Positions 16,194 through 24,773 of a DNA stretch of 32,490 bases are shown here, in pieces. The notes under the pieces are model-generated. The model did not search any database and was not told the origin of the DNA. It was given only the letters and a program-made list of their open reading frames with translations. The stretch's first letter is position 1, and each line of letters opens with the position of its first letter. This DNA is from Comamonas kerstersii. Its GTDB lineage: Bacteria; Pseudomonadota; Gammaproteobacteria; Burkholderiales; Burkholderiaceae_C. The DNA lies in assembly GCF_008801935.1 (NCBI RefSeq), contig NZ_VZOT01000019.1, positions 1-32,490 on the forward strand, written 5' to 3'. Made by a program: the position numbers and the translations under genes.

Positions 16194-17939
16194 ATGAGCG
16201 AGACCACGTTTGACTACATCGTCATAGGAGGCGGCACAGCAGGCGCATTGCTGTGCAATCGGCTGACGGCGAACCGCAATGTGCGCGTGCTACTCATCGA
16301 AGCTGGTCGCAAGGACGACTACCACTGGATCCACATTCCTGTGGGCTACCTCTACTGCATTGGCAACCCGCGCACAGACTGGCTCTACCAGACCGAAGCA
16401 ACGGAAGGCCTTCATGGCCGCAGCCTGCGCTATCCACGCGGCAAAACACTGGGTGGCTGCTCCAGCATCAACGGCATGATCTACATGCGTGGCCAGGCAC
16501 GTGACTATGACCACTGGGCCGAGTTGACCGGTGATGACACCTGGCGCTGGGACAACGTACTGCCCGCCTTCAAGCGGCATGAAAGCCACTGGCGGCTGGA
16601 CGAAGGCCAGCCCCATGACCCGGCATTTGCCGCGCTGCACGGCAGCAAAGGCGAATGGCGCGTGGAAAAGCAGCGCCTGCGCTGGGACATTCTCGATGCC
16701 TTTGCCCAGGCCGCACAGCAGGCCGGCATACCCGCCACGGATGACTTCAACCGCGGCAGCAACGAAGGCGTGGGCTACTTTGAGGTCAACCAGAAAAACG
16801 GGCTGCGCTGGAATACGGCCAAGGCTTTTCTGCGCCCCAAGTGCTATGGCCGCCCCAACTTTGAGATGTGGACCATGGCCCACGCCAAGCGCCTGGTGCT
16901 GGAGCGCCAGAGCGACGGCAGCCTGCGCTGCACCGGCGTACGGGTGTGGGATGGGACAGAAATCGTCCAACTGACGGCCACGCAGGAGGTGCTGGTCTGC
17001 GCCGGAGCGATTAATTCCCCGCAGCTGCTGCAGTTATCCGGCATCGGCCCTGCACAGCTGCTGCACGACAAAGGGATTCCACTGCAGATAGACCTGCCCG
17101 GCGTAGGCGCCAACCTGCAGGACCATCTGCAGATTCGCTCGGTCTACAAGGTCCAGGGCTGCACCACGCTCAACACCATGTCGGCCAGTCGCCGGGGCAA
17201 GCTGCGCATGGGGATGGAATACCTGCTGCGCCGCACCGGCCCCCTGAGCATGGCCCCCTCTCAGCTTGGCGCCTTCACGCGCAGCCGCCCGGATCTGCCG
17301 CACCCCAATCTGCAATACCACGTGCAACCGCTGTCGCTGGACGCCTTTGGCGAGCCGCTGCACCGCTTCCCGGCATTCACGGCCAGCGTCTGCAACCTCA
17401 ACCCCACCAGCCGCGGCAGCGTCACCATCCAGAGCCCCAACTTTGAGGAGGCGCCAGCCATTGCCCCCAACTACCTGAGCACCCCCGAAGACCAGCAGGT
17501 AGCCATCGACAGCCTGCGCCTGACGCGGCGCATCGTGAGCCAGCCTGCCCTGGCGCGCTACCAGCCCGAGGAATACAAGCCCGGTGCGCAGTACCAAAGC
17601 GATGAAGCCCTGCTGCAGCTGGCTGGCGAGATTGCCACCACCATCTTCCACCCCGTGGGCACCACCAAAATGGGACGCAGCAATGACCCCATGGCCGTGC
17701 TCGACAGCCGCCTGCGCGTGCGCGGCGTGCAGGGGCTGCGCGTGGTGGATGCTGGCGCCATGCCCACCATTACCAGCGGCAATACCAACAGCCCCACACT
17801 GATGCTGGCCGAAAAAGCGGCCGAGTGGATTCGTGCGGACTATCAGGCCAGTCAAGGCATCAATGCCTGCACACCCACCGATACGGCGATGCCCGCCCAG
17901 GCAACAGCACATGCCGAGCCTGCATCACTCACGGTGTAG
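16194..17939 (+). CDS. GMC family FAD-dependent oxidoreductase (choline dehydrogenase-like)
   Basis: Flavoenzyme of the glucose-methanol-choline family, which oxidises alcohols. The 581-residue product starts with the FAD Rossmann motif IGGGTAGALLCNRL (from residue 11) and Glu36 in LLIEAG. GMC signature 1 is YPRGKTLGGCSSINGMIYMR (about 78-100) and signature 2 is GAINSPQLLQLSGIGP (about 270). The catalytic pair is probably His486 (FHPVGTTKMG) and Asn530 (SGNTNSPT). The chosen ATG at 16194 has GGGAG four bases upstream and gives MSETTFDYIVIGG; the longer frame to 16113 has no such support. No betaine aldehyde dehydrogenase gene is nearby, so a choline substrate is not supported. The last 30 residues look unstructured. 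Confidence 0.93.
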   Translation: MSETTFDYIVIGGGTAGALLCNRLTANRNVRVLLIEAGRKDDYHWIHIPVGYLYCIGNPRTDWLYQTEATEGLHGRSLRYPRGKTLGGCSSINGMIYMRGQARDYDHWAELTGDDTWRWDNVLPAFKRHESHWRLDEGQPHDPAFAALHGSKGEWRVEKQRLRWDILDAFAQAAQQAGIPATDDFNRGSNEGVGYFEVNQKNGLRWNTAKAFLRPKCYGRPNFEMWTMAHAKRLVLERQSDGSLRCTGVRVWDGTEIVQLTATQEVLVCAGAINSPQLLQLSGIGPAQLLHDKGIPLQIDLPGVGANLQDHLQIRSVYKVQGCTTLNTMSASRRGKLRMGMEYLLRRTGPLSMAPSQLGAFTRSRPDLPHPNLQYHVQPLSLDAFGEPLHRFPAFTASVCNLNPTSRGSVTIQSPNFEEAPAIAPNYLSTPEDQQVAIDSLRLTRRIVSQPALARYQPEEYKPGAQYQSDEALLQLAGEIATTIFHPVGTTKMGRSNDPMAVLDSRLRVRGVQGLRVVDAGAMPTITSGNTNSPTLMLAEKAAEWIRADYQASQGINACTPTDTAMPAQATAHAEPASLTV

Positions 17940-17970
17940 AACGCTACCTGCCTGGGGCGTTTTCACCACC

Positions 17971-18288
17971 CTAGCGCAAGCCGCCGACATAGCGCGGCGG
18001 CTCTTCCTCCTGCGCCGTACTGCCCCTCCGCAACCCTTGGCTCACGCGCTGCACCAGCGGCGCTGCCTTGGTGGTGGACTCCGCCTGCAGCAAGGCATCC
18101 AGCCTGCTGGCCAGCTCAGCCAGGCTGGGGTCATGCAGTTCCTGCGCTTTTTCATGGGCCAAGCGCACCATGGCCTGCGCATAGACATCGTTGACCGCCA
18201 TCCAGTCTGTATCGGTCACACGGCCTGCCTTGCGGCGCAGCGCAACATGCAAATGAGCGGCTGCGGCGATACGTTCACTGTTTGCCAT
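17971..18288 (-). CDS. Small conserved-looking protein of unknown function downstream of amtB
   Basis: I do not recognise this 105-residue protein. It is soluble, mainly helical and Ala-rich, beginning MANSERIAAAAHLHVALRRK and ending EEEPPRYVGGLR. No cysteine, metal motif, signal peptide or membrane helix is visible. The ATG at 18288 has a strong AAGGAG site, which together with codon use like its neighbours argues that it is a real gene. It starts 68 nt after the amtB stop on the same strand, so cotranscription is likely. It is not GlnK/GlnB: the T-loop and PII motifs are absent. Confidence 0.75.
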   Translation of the reverse strand: MANSERIAAAAHLHVALRRKAGRVTDTDWMAVNDVYAQAMVRLAHEKAQELHDPSLAELASRLDALLQAESTTKAAPLVQRVSQGLRRGSTAQEEEPPRYVGGLR

Positions 18289-18356
18289 CTTGCTCTCCTT
18301 GCTGGCTGCCCAGTGTGCAGCCTGGTTAGCCCACAGACATCAGCGCCCCAATACGC

Positions 18357-19592
18357 TCAATGCCCGACCTGCTCACGGTGCTGGCTGATGTCCAGCCCCA
18401 TCTGCTCATCGTGTACATCCACACGCACGGCGATGATGCGGTCCGTCACCCACATCAGCACGCAGGTGGCGACAAAGCTGAACACCGCGACCGCGACCAC
18501 CACCACGGCCACCGCCTGCGCCAGCACATTGCCGTGCACACCAGCAATCGTGTAGCTAGCAAACACGCCGGTCAGCAGCGCACCCACCATGCCCCCCAGG
18601 CCGTGGACGCCAAATACATCCAGCGCATCATCGGCACCCAGCCAGCGCTTGAAGCCCGTCGCACCCCAGTAGCAGACCAGACCAGCGATCAAGCCAATCA
18701 CCGCACCCGAAGCCATGCTCACATAGCCCGCTGCAGGCGTGACCGCCACCAGCCCTGCCACCAGGCCTGAGCACAGCCCCAGCAGGGAAATGCGGCGGTG
18801 GAACAGCCACTCTCCCAGCGCCCAGCCAATGCCGCCGCAGGCAGCTGCCAGGTGTGTAACCACCATGGCCAGGGCCGCACGACCGTCGGCCGCCAGAGCA
18901 GATCCACCGTTAAAACCAAGCCAGCCAATCCACAGCAGGCTGGAGCCCAGCATGGTCCAGCCCAGGTTGTAGGGCTGGAAAGGCTCGCGCCCGTAGCCTG
19001 TGCGCCGGCCCAGATAGCAGGCACAGGCCAGCCCGGCTGCACCCGCATTCACATGCACCACAGCGCCACCGGCAAAGTCCAGCGCGCCCATGCGTGCCAG
19101 CCAGCCATTGGGCTCCCACACCCAGTGGGCCACGGGCACATAGACGAACAGGCTCCACAGCAGCATGAACAGCATCAGCGCGCCAAAGCGCATGCGCTCC
19201 ACCAGTGCACCCACGATCAGTGCCGCAGTGATGATGGCGAAAGTCATCTGAAAAATGGCATAGGCCGCCTCAGGAATGCGCGGCGCAATCGGATTGATGG
19301 CGACTTGCTGCGTCAGCAGCTGGTAGTCCAGCCCGCCGAACCACAGCCGGTCCAGCCCACCAATCCATGCCGAGCCCGGCGTAAAGGCCAGCGAATAGCC
19401 CACGGCAAACCACACCACACTGACCACGCAGGCCGTGCCCAGTACCGCCGCCAGCGTATCCAGCACGTTCTTGCGCCGCACCATGCCGGCGTAGAACAGG
19501 GCCACACCGGGCAGTGTCATCAGCAGCACCAGTGCAGCCGATACCAGAACCCAAGCCGTATCAGCACCGCTGATCTCGGCAAAGCCCACCAT
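18357..19592 (-). CDS. amtB: Ammonium transporter AmtB, intact channel part (signal peptide out of frame)
   Basis: Inner-membrane trimeric channel for ammonium/ammonia uptake. With numbering from the ATG at 19592, key residues are Phe118 in FQMTFA, Asp172 in DFAGG, the twin histidines His180 (VVHVNAG) and His330 (FGVHGLGG), and Phe227 (GFNGGSA). Eleven helices are complete and the length is normal. The in-frame start at 19592 yields a protein without a signal peptide. The same frame continues upstream as RRCAAALGLAAPWSAQAQS with no start codon before a stop. A well-placed ATG at 19683 (GAGGG seven bases upstream) is out of frame by one base, so the gene appears frameshifted at its 5' end. The unknown 105-residue gene follows. 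Confidence 0.9.
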   Translation of the reverse strand: MVGFAEISGADTAWVLVSAALVLLMTLPGVALFYAGMVRRKNVLDTLAAVLGTACVVSVVWFAVGYSLAFTPGSAWIGGLDRLWFGGLDYQLLTQQVAINPIAPRIPEAAYAIFQMTFAIITAALIVGALVERMRFGALMLFMLLWSLFVYVPVAHWVWEPNGWLARMGALDFAGGAVVHVNAGAAGLACACYLGRRTGYGREPFQPYNLGWTMLGSSLLWIGWLGFNGGSALAADGRAALAMVVTHLAAACGGIGWALGEWLFHRRISLLGLCSGLVAGLVAVTPAAGYVSMASGAVIGLIAGLVCYWGATGFKRWLGADDALDVFGVHGLGGMVGALLTGVFASYTIAGVHGNVLAQAVAVVVVAVAVFSFVATCVLMWVTDRIIAVRVDVHDEQMGLDISQHREQVGH

Positions 19593-19683
19593 GCTTTGTG
19601 CCTGTGCGCTCCACGGTGCTGCCAGCCCCAGTGCTGCCGCACACCTCCTTCCCCCCTCCGCGTCGCTTGTCTTGCCTGCTCAT
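19593..19683 (-). other. amtB: Probable frameshifted signal-peptide segment of amtB
   Basis: From ATG 19683 the frame reads MSRQDKRRGGGKEV and leaves the amtB frame at a run of six G on the minus strand (19656-19651). Removing one G gives MSRQDKRRGGGRRCAAALGL and then AAPWSAQAQSMVGFAEIS, a plausible basic n-region, hydrophobic core and SAQA cleavage site joined to AmtB. A sequencing error, a real mutation or slippage-based phase variation would all look like this. Confidence 0.7.
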
Positions 19684-19940
19684 CTTGGTCCCTCATGACT
19701 TGTCTGATTGGCTCTTATGAGCAGCGGACAAGCACAAGCCATACCTGCACAGTTTTCAGCCTGTCAGTCGACCTGCATCAAGCTTGCGGGAAATCCCCGA
19801 TGCACCATGCTCGGGCAAGTCTTACAGTCAATTCACTCTAGCGCGCACCAAGGTGCAGCAGCAAGGAGGAGCCCGAGGAGACAACTCGACACAACAAGAC
19901 CAAAATTTATCAAGCATCCAATCATGAGATGCCTTCGCAA

Positions 19941-19969
19941 AGCGCCGGAACTCCCGGCGCTTTTTGTTT
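19941..19969 (+). terminator. Orphan intrinsic terminator upstream of the TSUP gene
   Basis: AGCGCCGG and CCGGCGCT pair around a short loop, followed by TTTTTGTTT in the plus direction. No plus-strand gene precedes it, and the next gene starts 49 nt downstream. It either ends a small RNA or works as an attenuator in the leader of the next gene. Confidence 0.75.
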
Positions 19970-20017
19970 ATGCCGCAGCACCCGCATCTGCTGCCGCATC
20001 CCGCACAATGCAGCACT

Positions 20018-20776
20018 ATGGAATGGATATTTGTCTCCCTGGCTTCAGCCCTTGCAGGCTTTGTGGATGCCATCGTCGGCGGTGGTGGCCTGATCCTCGT
20101 GCCTGCCATGTTCGCAGCCTTTCCGCAGACTGCACCCGCCACCCTGTTTGGCACGAACAAGAGCGCAGCCGTCTGGGGAACCGCCATGTCGGCCTGGCAG
20201 TACAGCCGCCGCATCTCCATCACCTGGGCCACCATCATTCCGGGCATTGCCGCCGCAGGCGTGGGTGCCTTTCTCGGGGCCTGGGCCGTCACCCTGATTG
20301 ACCCGGGCTTTCTGCGCAAAGCCCTGCCCTTTATCTTGCTGGCCGTGCTCCTCTATACGCTGGCCAAAAAGGACATGGGCCGTGAGCACACGCCGCTGCA
20401 CAGCCCCCGCGCCACGCAATGGCTCACGGCGGCCATTGGCCTGGTGATTGGTTTTTATGACGGCTTTTTTGGCCCGGGTACAGGAAGCTTTTTTGTGTTC
20501 CTGCTGGTGCGCCTGCTGGGCTATGACTTTCTGAACGCCTCCATCAACGCCAAGCTGATGAATGTCACCACCAACCTGGCCGCCATCGTGCTGTTTGCGC
20601 TCAAGGGCCATGTCTGGTGGCACTTTGCCGTGCCGCTGGCAGTGGCCAATGTACTGGGCAGCGTGCTGGGCACCTGGATGGCGCTGCGCCACGGGGCAGG
20701 CTTTGTACGCGTGATCTTTATCGTCGTGGTCAGCCTGCTGATCTGCAAGACTGGCTGGGACGCCTTTGGAAGCTAG
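20018..20776 (+). CDS. TSUP family permease (TauE/SafE)
   Basis: A 252-residue inner-membrane protein of the TSUP family, whose members export or import sulfur-containing organic anions such as sulfite or sulfoacetate. About eight helices are present. The family pattern includes ALAGFVDAIVGGGGLILVPAM in the first half and the repeat-related GLVIGFYDGFFGPGTGSFFVF in the second. I chose ATG 20018, which begins MEWIFVSLASAL; the longer open frame uses a TTG inside a terminator. No ribosome binding site is evident. The substrate is unknown and no sulfonate genes lie nearby. Confidence 0.9.
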   Translation: MEWIFVSLASALAGFVDAIVGGGGLILVPAMFAAFPQTAPATLFGTNKSAAVWGTAMSAWQYSRRISITWATIIPGIAAAGVGAFLGAWAVTLIDPGFLRKALPFILLAVLLYTLAKKDMGREHTPLHSPRATQWLTAAIGLVIGFYDGFFGPGTGSFFVFLLVRLLGYDFLNASINAKLMNVTTNLAAIVLFALKGHVWWHFAVPLAVANVLGSVLGTWMALRHGAGFVRVIFIVVVSLLICKTGWDAFGS

Positions 20777-20823
20777 TGCTCGCTTCATCACAAATAGACA
20801 TAGACACTTAAGGTCGCAGGCAT

Positions 20824-20859
20824 AGCCTTCTGCAGCCGAGAAGGCTGCACTTCTATAAT
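20824..20859 (+). promoter_or_regulatory. Candidate promoter and dyad upstream of the amino acid ABC operon
   Basis: A perfect TATAAT lies at 20854-20859, implying a start near 20866. Just upstream, AGCCTTCT (20824-20831) and AGAAGGCT (20839-20846) form an 8-bp dyad spaced by 7 nt that overlaps the expected -35 region, where no good -35 box is visible. The dyad could be an operator or a remnant terminator of the TSUP gene; it has no T-run. Confidence 0.5.
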
Positions 20860-20865
20860 GGAGGG

Positions 20866-21047
20866 CTGCTTTCGCCTCCTGCCGCTCTTTTTCGGTGCAT
20901 TACTTCATCAGGAAATCAGCGGCGCAGCGCCTTGCTTGATTGCGCGCTGTGGCCTTTACTTTTCTCCGAGCCGCGTGGTGCGTTCGGAAGGCTCCATCTC
21001 TGGAGCCGGAGGCCAAGAATCCTGCGACTGCATCCAGGAAACCCATC
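20866..21047 (+). promoter_or_regulatory. Long structured 5' leader of the amino acid ABC operon
   Basis: About 180 nt separate the predicted start from the ATG. The leader can form a CAGC-GCGCA/TGCGC-GCTG stem (20917-20949), TCCGA/TCGGA (20965-20988) and a perfect GGCTCC/GGAGCC hairpin (20990-21007). No known riboswitch consensus was recognised and there is no T-run terminator inside it. The role is unknown. Confidence 0.35.
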
Positions 21048-21818
21048 ATGAAACGCATTTCCCTGATCGCCGCTGCCGCCGTGGCAGTGCTGGCTGCTAC
21101 TGGTGCCCACGCCCGTAGCCTGGAAGACATCCAGAAGGACGGAACCATCCGTCTGGCCACCGAAGGTTATTACGCCCCCTTTGCCTACTTCGAAGGCAAG
21201 CAGCTGACCGGCTTTGAAGTCGAACTGGCTGAACTCATGGCCCAGAAAATGGGCCTGAAGGCCGAGTGGAAGACCATCTCGTTCGACGCCCTGCTCACCG
21301 GCCTGAAGCAGGACCGCTGGGATCTGGTGATCTCCTCGCACGGCATCACGCCCGAGCGTGAAAAAGCTGTCACCTTCACCACGCCCCACTACTGCTCGGG
21401 CGCACAGGTAATCTCTACCGATCCCGCCATCCAGTCCGGCAAGGACCTGGCAGGCAAGACCGTGTCGGCCCAGACCGGCACCACCTACCTGGACTACGTG
21501 CAAAAGAACGTGCCTGGTGTGAAGCGTGTGGTGAACTTCCCCACCAACGAAGCCGCCATGAACGCTCTGATGACCAAGCGTTCCGACGCCTGGGTGACCG
21601 AGCGCTTCCTGGCCAAGGAAATGCTCCAGAAGAACCCCAAGATCAAGTTCAACCAGGGTGAACTGCTGTTCGTGGAAAAAATTGCCGCCGCCGTCTCCAA
21701 GGACAACCAGGCCCTGGCTGACGCCTGGAACAAGGCATTTGCTGAAGCACTGCAGGACGGCAGCTACGCCAAGATCTCGCAGAAGTGGTTCCAGGAAGAC
21801 ATCCGCTGCCCGGAATAA
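21048..21818 (+). CDS. Polar amino acid ABC transporter, periplasmic substrate-binding protein
   Basis: Periplasmic binding protein of the solute-binding family 3 type that feeds an amino acid ABC importer. The ATG at 21048 starts a clear signal peptide, MKRISLIAAAAVAVLAATG, cleaved after AHA. The mature part has the family pattern: IRLATEGYYAPFAYFEG, LTGFEVELAELMA, WDLVISSHGITPEREK and VSAQTGTTYLDYV. The 256-residue length is typical. CAGGA lies eight bases upstream. The ligand cannot be assigned from sequence alone; this family binds Gln, Glu, Arg, His, Cys and others. It is first of three genes; a hairpin with a T-rich tail separates it from the permease. Confidence 0.93.
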   Translation: MKRISLIAAAAVAVLAATGAHARSLEDIQKDGTIRLATEGYYAPFAYFEGKQLTGFEVELAELMAQKMGLKAEWKTISFDALLTGLKQDRWDLVISSHGITPEREKAVTFTTPHYCSGAQVISTDPAIQSGKDLAGKTVSAQTGTTYLDYVQKNVPGVKRVVNFPTNEAAMNALMTKRSDAWVTERFLAKEMLQKNPKIKFNQGELLFVEKIAAAVSKDNQALADAWNKAFAEALQDGSYAKISQKWFQEDIRCPE

Positions 21819-21864
21819 CACGCATGGGTTGATGGGCTGCTGCCACGGCAGACAGCCCCTCCCG

Positions 21865-21902
21865 ACGCCCTGACGGAATTGCGCCAGGGCGTTTTCGCTT
21901 TT
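21865..21902 (+). terminator. Attenuator-like hairpin between binding protein and permease genes
   Basis: ACGCCCTG (21865-21872) pairs with CAGGGCGT (21885-21892) and is followed by a T-rich stretch (TTTCGCTTTTT). It would let most transcripts end after the binding protein gene, giving the usual excess of binding protein over membrane subunits. Confidence 0.65.
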
Positions 21903-21923
21903 TACATCCCGGACTTTTTTCCT

Positions 21924-22702
21924 ATGTTGACCGCTATCTGGCCCTCTACCTGGAGCCGTACCCAGCGCAGCAACGCCACCCTGGTCACCGCACTGCTGGT
22001 GATGATCGTCGTGGTCGCTGCACTCGGCCAACTGCTGGCCCTGCTGCCTGAGCCCATTGGTGACCACGCTGCCGAATTTGCCGAAGGCGCACGCACCACC
22101 CTGTATCTGACGCTGATCAGCGGCGCCATCGGCCTGGTGCTGGGCGTGGTCGCCGCACTGGCCCGCACCTCGGGCAATGCCCTGCTGCGCACCATCTCGG
22201 GCGCCTACATCTGGATCATCCGCGGCACGCCCCTGCTGGTACAGATTCTGTTCATGTACTTTGCACTGCCCGTGCTGGTTCCCGGCCTGAACCTGCCGGA
22301 CTTTGCCGCTGCCGTGATTGCACTGGCGCTGAACGTGGGTGCCTATAACGCCGAAGCCGTGCGCGCAGGCCTGAATGCCGTACCCCGCGGCCAGACTGAA
22401 GCCGCGCGTGCCCTGGGCCTGCCCAGGAGCCGCGTGTTTCTGGACGTGGTCTTCCCCCAGGCTTTCAAGATTTCCCTGCCTCCGCTGGTGAGCAACTTTG
22501 TGGCTCTGCTCAAGGACTCTTCGCTGGCCTATGCGATTGGCGTGGTGGAGCTGACCAATGTGGGCAACCGCATCCAGTCCGCCACCTTCCAGCCGGTCGA
22601 AACACTGATCACCGTGGGCGTGACCTATCTGGTGCTGACCACACTGGTCACACAGGTCACTGCCGCTGTGGAATACCGCTTTGATGTGGAAGGACGCCAG
22701 AA

Positions 22703-22706
<4 letters not shown>
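21924..22706 (+). CDS. Polar amino acid ABC transporter, permease
   Basis: Inner-membrane subunit of the HisM/GlnP type, 260 residues with about five to six helices. Features are the start of the permease domain [23 protein letters not shown], the [11 protein letters not shown] segment, and the EAA loop [22 protein letters not shown] that docks on the ATPase. I chose ATG 21924 ([10 protein letters not shown]); the longer frame to 21879 starts inside the preceding hairpin. Its stop overlaps the ATPase start by four bases (ATGA at 22703-22706). Only one permease gene is present, so the channel is probably a homodimer. Confidence 0.93.
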
Positions 22707-23458
<752 letters not shown>

Positions 23459-23475
23459 TCACCAGCATCAGATAT

Positions 23476-23570
23476 TAAAAACAAGAGCGGCTATCGCTTG
23501 ATATATCTCGATTTCAGATAGTTTTCTATTTGAAACCCTTGATTTATCAGCGCTAGCCGCTTTCTTTTTG
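23476..23570. repeat. Palindromic intergenic repeat, full copy (copy B)
   Basis: Outer arms AGCGGCTA (23486-23493) and TAGCCGCT (23554-23561); inner arms TTTCAGATAG and CTATTTGAAA. It shares GCTTGAT, ATTTCAGATA and TTGAT blocks with the copy at 10070. An A-run on the left and TTTCTTTTT on the right suggest terminator activity in both directions. Confidence 0.78.
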
Positions 23571-23581
23571 CAAGCATATTC

Positions 23582-24460
23582 ATGCGTACTCAACGACTGG
23601 GGCTGCTGGCCCTGCTGCTGGTCACTGCCGTCTGGGGCACGACCTTCCCCGCCATGAAGCAGCTGACCAGCGATCTGTCTGCCCTGCAGATCATCTGGCT
23701 GCGCTTTGGCATGGCCGCACTCGTGCTGCTGCCGCTGTGGTGGGGCATGCGCCGTGCCGAATGGCGCTGGGGCCTGGGGCTGGGCGTGCTGAACTTTGTG
23801 GCCTTCTGGCTGCAGATTGAAGGCCTGCACCACACCACCAGCAACCGCAATGCCTTTGTGACGGGGCTGAACGTGCTCATCGTGCCCCTGATTGCCTGGC
23901 TGGTACTGCACCGCAAGACCAGCTGGAACATCTGGGCCGCCTGCGCGCTGGCCGTGGTGGGCATGTGCCTGATGTTTTTTGAAGATGCTCCGTGGAACTG
24001 GGGCGACACCCTCACGCTGTGCAGCGCCGTGGTCTACGCCATCTACATTCTGACCATGGAAGCCGCCGCCCTGCGCAACCAGAGCGCCCCACTGCGTGCC
24101 ACCCGCATGGCTGCAGCCCTGGCCAGCTCCATGTTTGCCTGCACCACACTGGCCCTGCTGGTGCAGCCCCACGGCATGCAGCAGCTGGCTGTGCAGGCCC
24201 AGAGCATGCAAGCCCCGCAGTGGATGGCCATGGTGTATCTGGGCCTGATTGCCAGTGCCGTGGTCGTGGTGCTGCAGGCCTGGGGCCAGCAGCGTGTAGA
24301 CGCCATGCGCAGCGCCATTGTGTTTGGACTGGAGCCCGTGTTTGCTGCCATCACCGCATGGTGGCTGATTGATGAGCGCATGGGGCCCGTCGCCATGCTG
24401 GGCGCAGCGCTGATTGTGCTGGCACTGATCTGCAGCCAGTGGACACCGGCACACCACTAG
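23582..24460 (+). CDS. EamA/DMT superfamily metabolite exporter
   Basis: Ten-helix inner-membrane transporter of the drug/metabolite superfamily (292 residues) made of two EamA repeats. Repeat 1 starts LLLVTAVWGTTFPAMKQL and contains SNRNAFVTGLNVLIVPLIAWL; repeat 2 ends IVFGLEPVFAAITAWWLIDERM. Members export amino acids or other metabolites; the substrate here is unknown. There is no obvious ribosome binding site. The stop codon TAG lies within the CTAG that flanks the downstream MITE-like element, so the insertion sits exactly at the gene's end. Confidence 0.92.
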   Translation: MRTQRLGLLALLLVTAVWGTTFPAMKQLTSDLSALQIIWLRFGMAALVLLPLWWGMRRAEWRWGLGLGVLNFVAFWLQIEGLHHTTSNRNAFVTGLNVLIVPLIAWLVLHRKTSWNIWAACALAVVGMCLMFFEDAPWNWGDTLTLCSAVVYAIYILTMEAAALRNQSAPLRATRMAAALASSMFACTTLALLVQPHGMQQLAVQAQSMQAPQWMAMVYLGLIASAVVVVLQAWGQQRVDAMRSAIVFGLEPVFAAITAWWLIDERMGPVAMLGAALIVLALICSQWTPAHH

Positions 24461-24741
24461 GGCGTGTTCACATAAACATTGGGTTCGCGCAGCCACGACA
24501 AGGCTGACAATGCGCGACGCACGGCGCAGCGCGGGTGCGCACCCGCGCAAGGCGGGCAACAATGCAGTGGCGGCCTTGTCGTGGCTGCCCCTGATTATGG
24601 AGATCACAAATGGGGTTGAAGGCTTGGGGCGGTCTGCGTTGTTGCGGCGGCTTGCAAGGCGCCCGGCATTGCTGCGCCACCGCGCCTAGCATCCCATCCC
24701 CAAGCCTTCAACGCGAATCTCAAGCTTTATGTGAGCACGCC
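24461..24741. mobile_element. MITE-like element with terminal inverted repeats and nested stem-loops
   Basis: Terminal repeats GGCGTGTTCACATAAA (24461-24476) and, on the other strand, GGCGTGCTCACATAAA (24741-24726) match at 15 of 16 positions and continue with weaker similarity for about 12 bp. CTAG flanks both ends (24457-24460 and 24742-24745), consistent with a 4-bp target duplication of the YTAR type made by the IS5 group. Inside lie a 16-bp perfect inverted repeat (24489-24504 with 24573-24588), a 20-bp palindrome (24529-24548) and a 15-bp perfect inverted repeat (24615-24629 with 24698-24712). No transposase or other open frame of note is inside, so it would be non-autonomous. The IS5 link is inference. 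Confidence 0.8.
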
Positions 24742-24773
24742 CTAGGCCAACTAGGCCATCCGGCGAGCAGACC

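Larger units (their letters stand above)
19593..20017. other. 425-bp divergent region between amtB and the TSUP gene
   Basis: This region holds the amtB leader (19593-19683), presumed promoters for both directions, and an orphan terminator at 19941-19969. A 7-bp long-range pairing CTCGGGC (19810-19816) with GCCCGAG (19871-19877) encloses a GCACC/GGTGC hairpin. Apart from these I see no gene. A sigma-54 promoter for amtB was looked for and not convincingly found. Confidence 0.5.

Noticed and set aside
19730..19760. Possible sigma-54 promoter for amtB on the minus strand (TGGC followed by a TTG)
   Set aside because: The GG and GC elements are not at the required 10-bp spacing; the match is one base off and lacks the GC dinucleotide.
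24461..24741. The inverted-repeat element as a complete insertion sequence or integron-associated site
   Set aside because: No transposase reading frame and no attC-like core sites; 281 bp is too short for an autonomous element.
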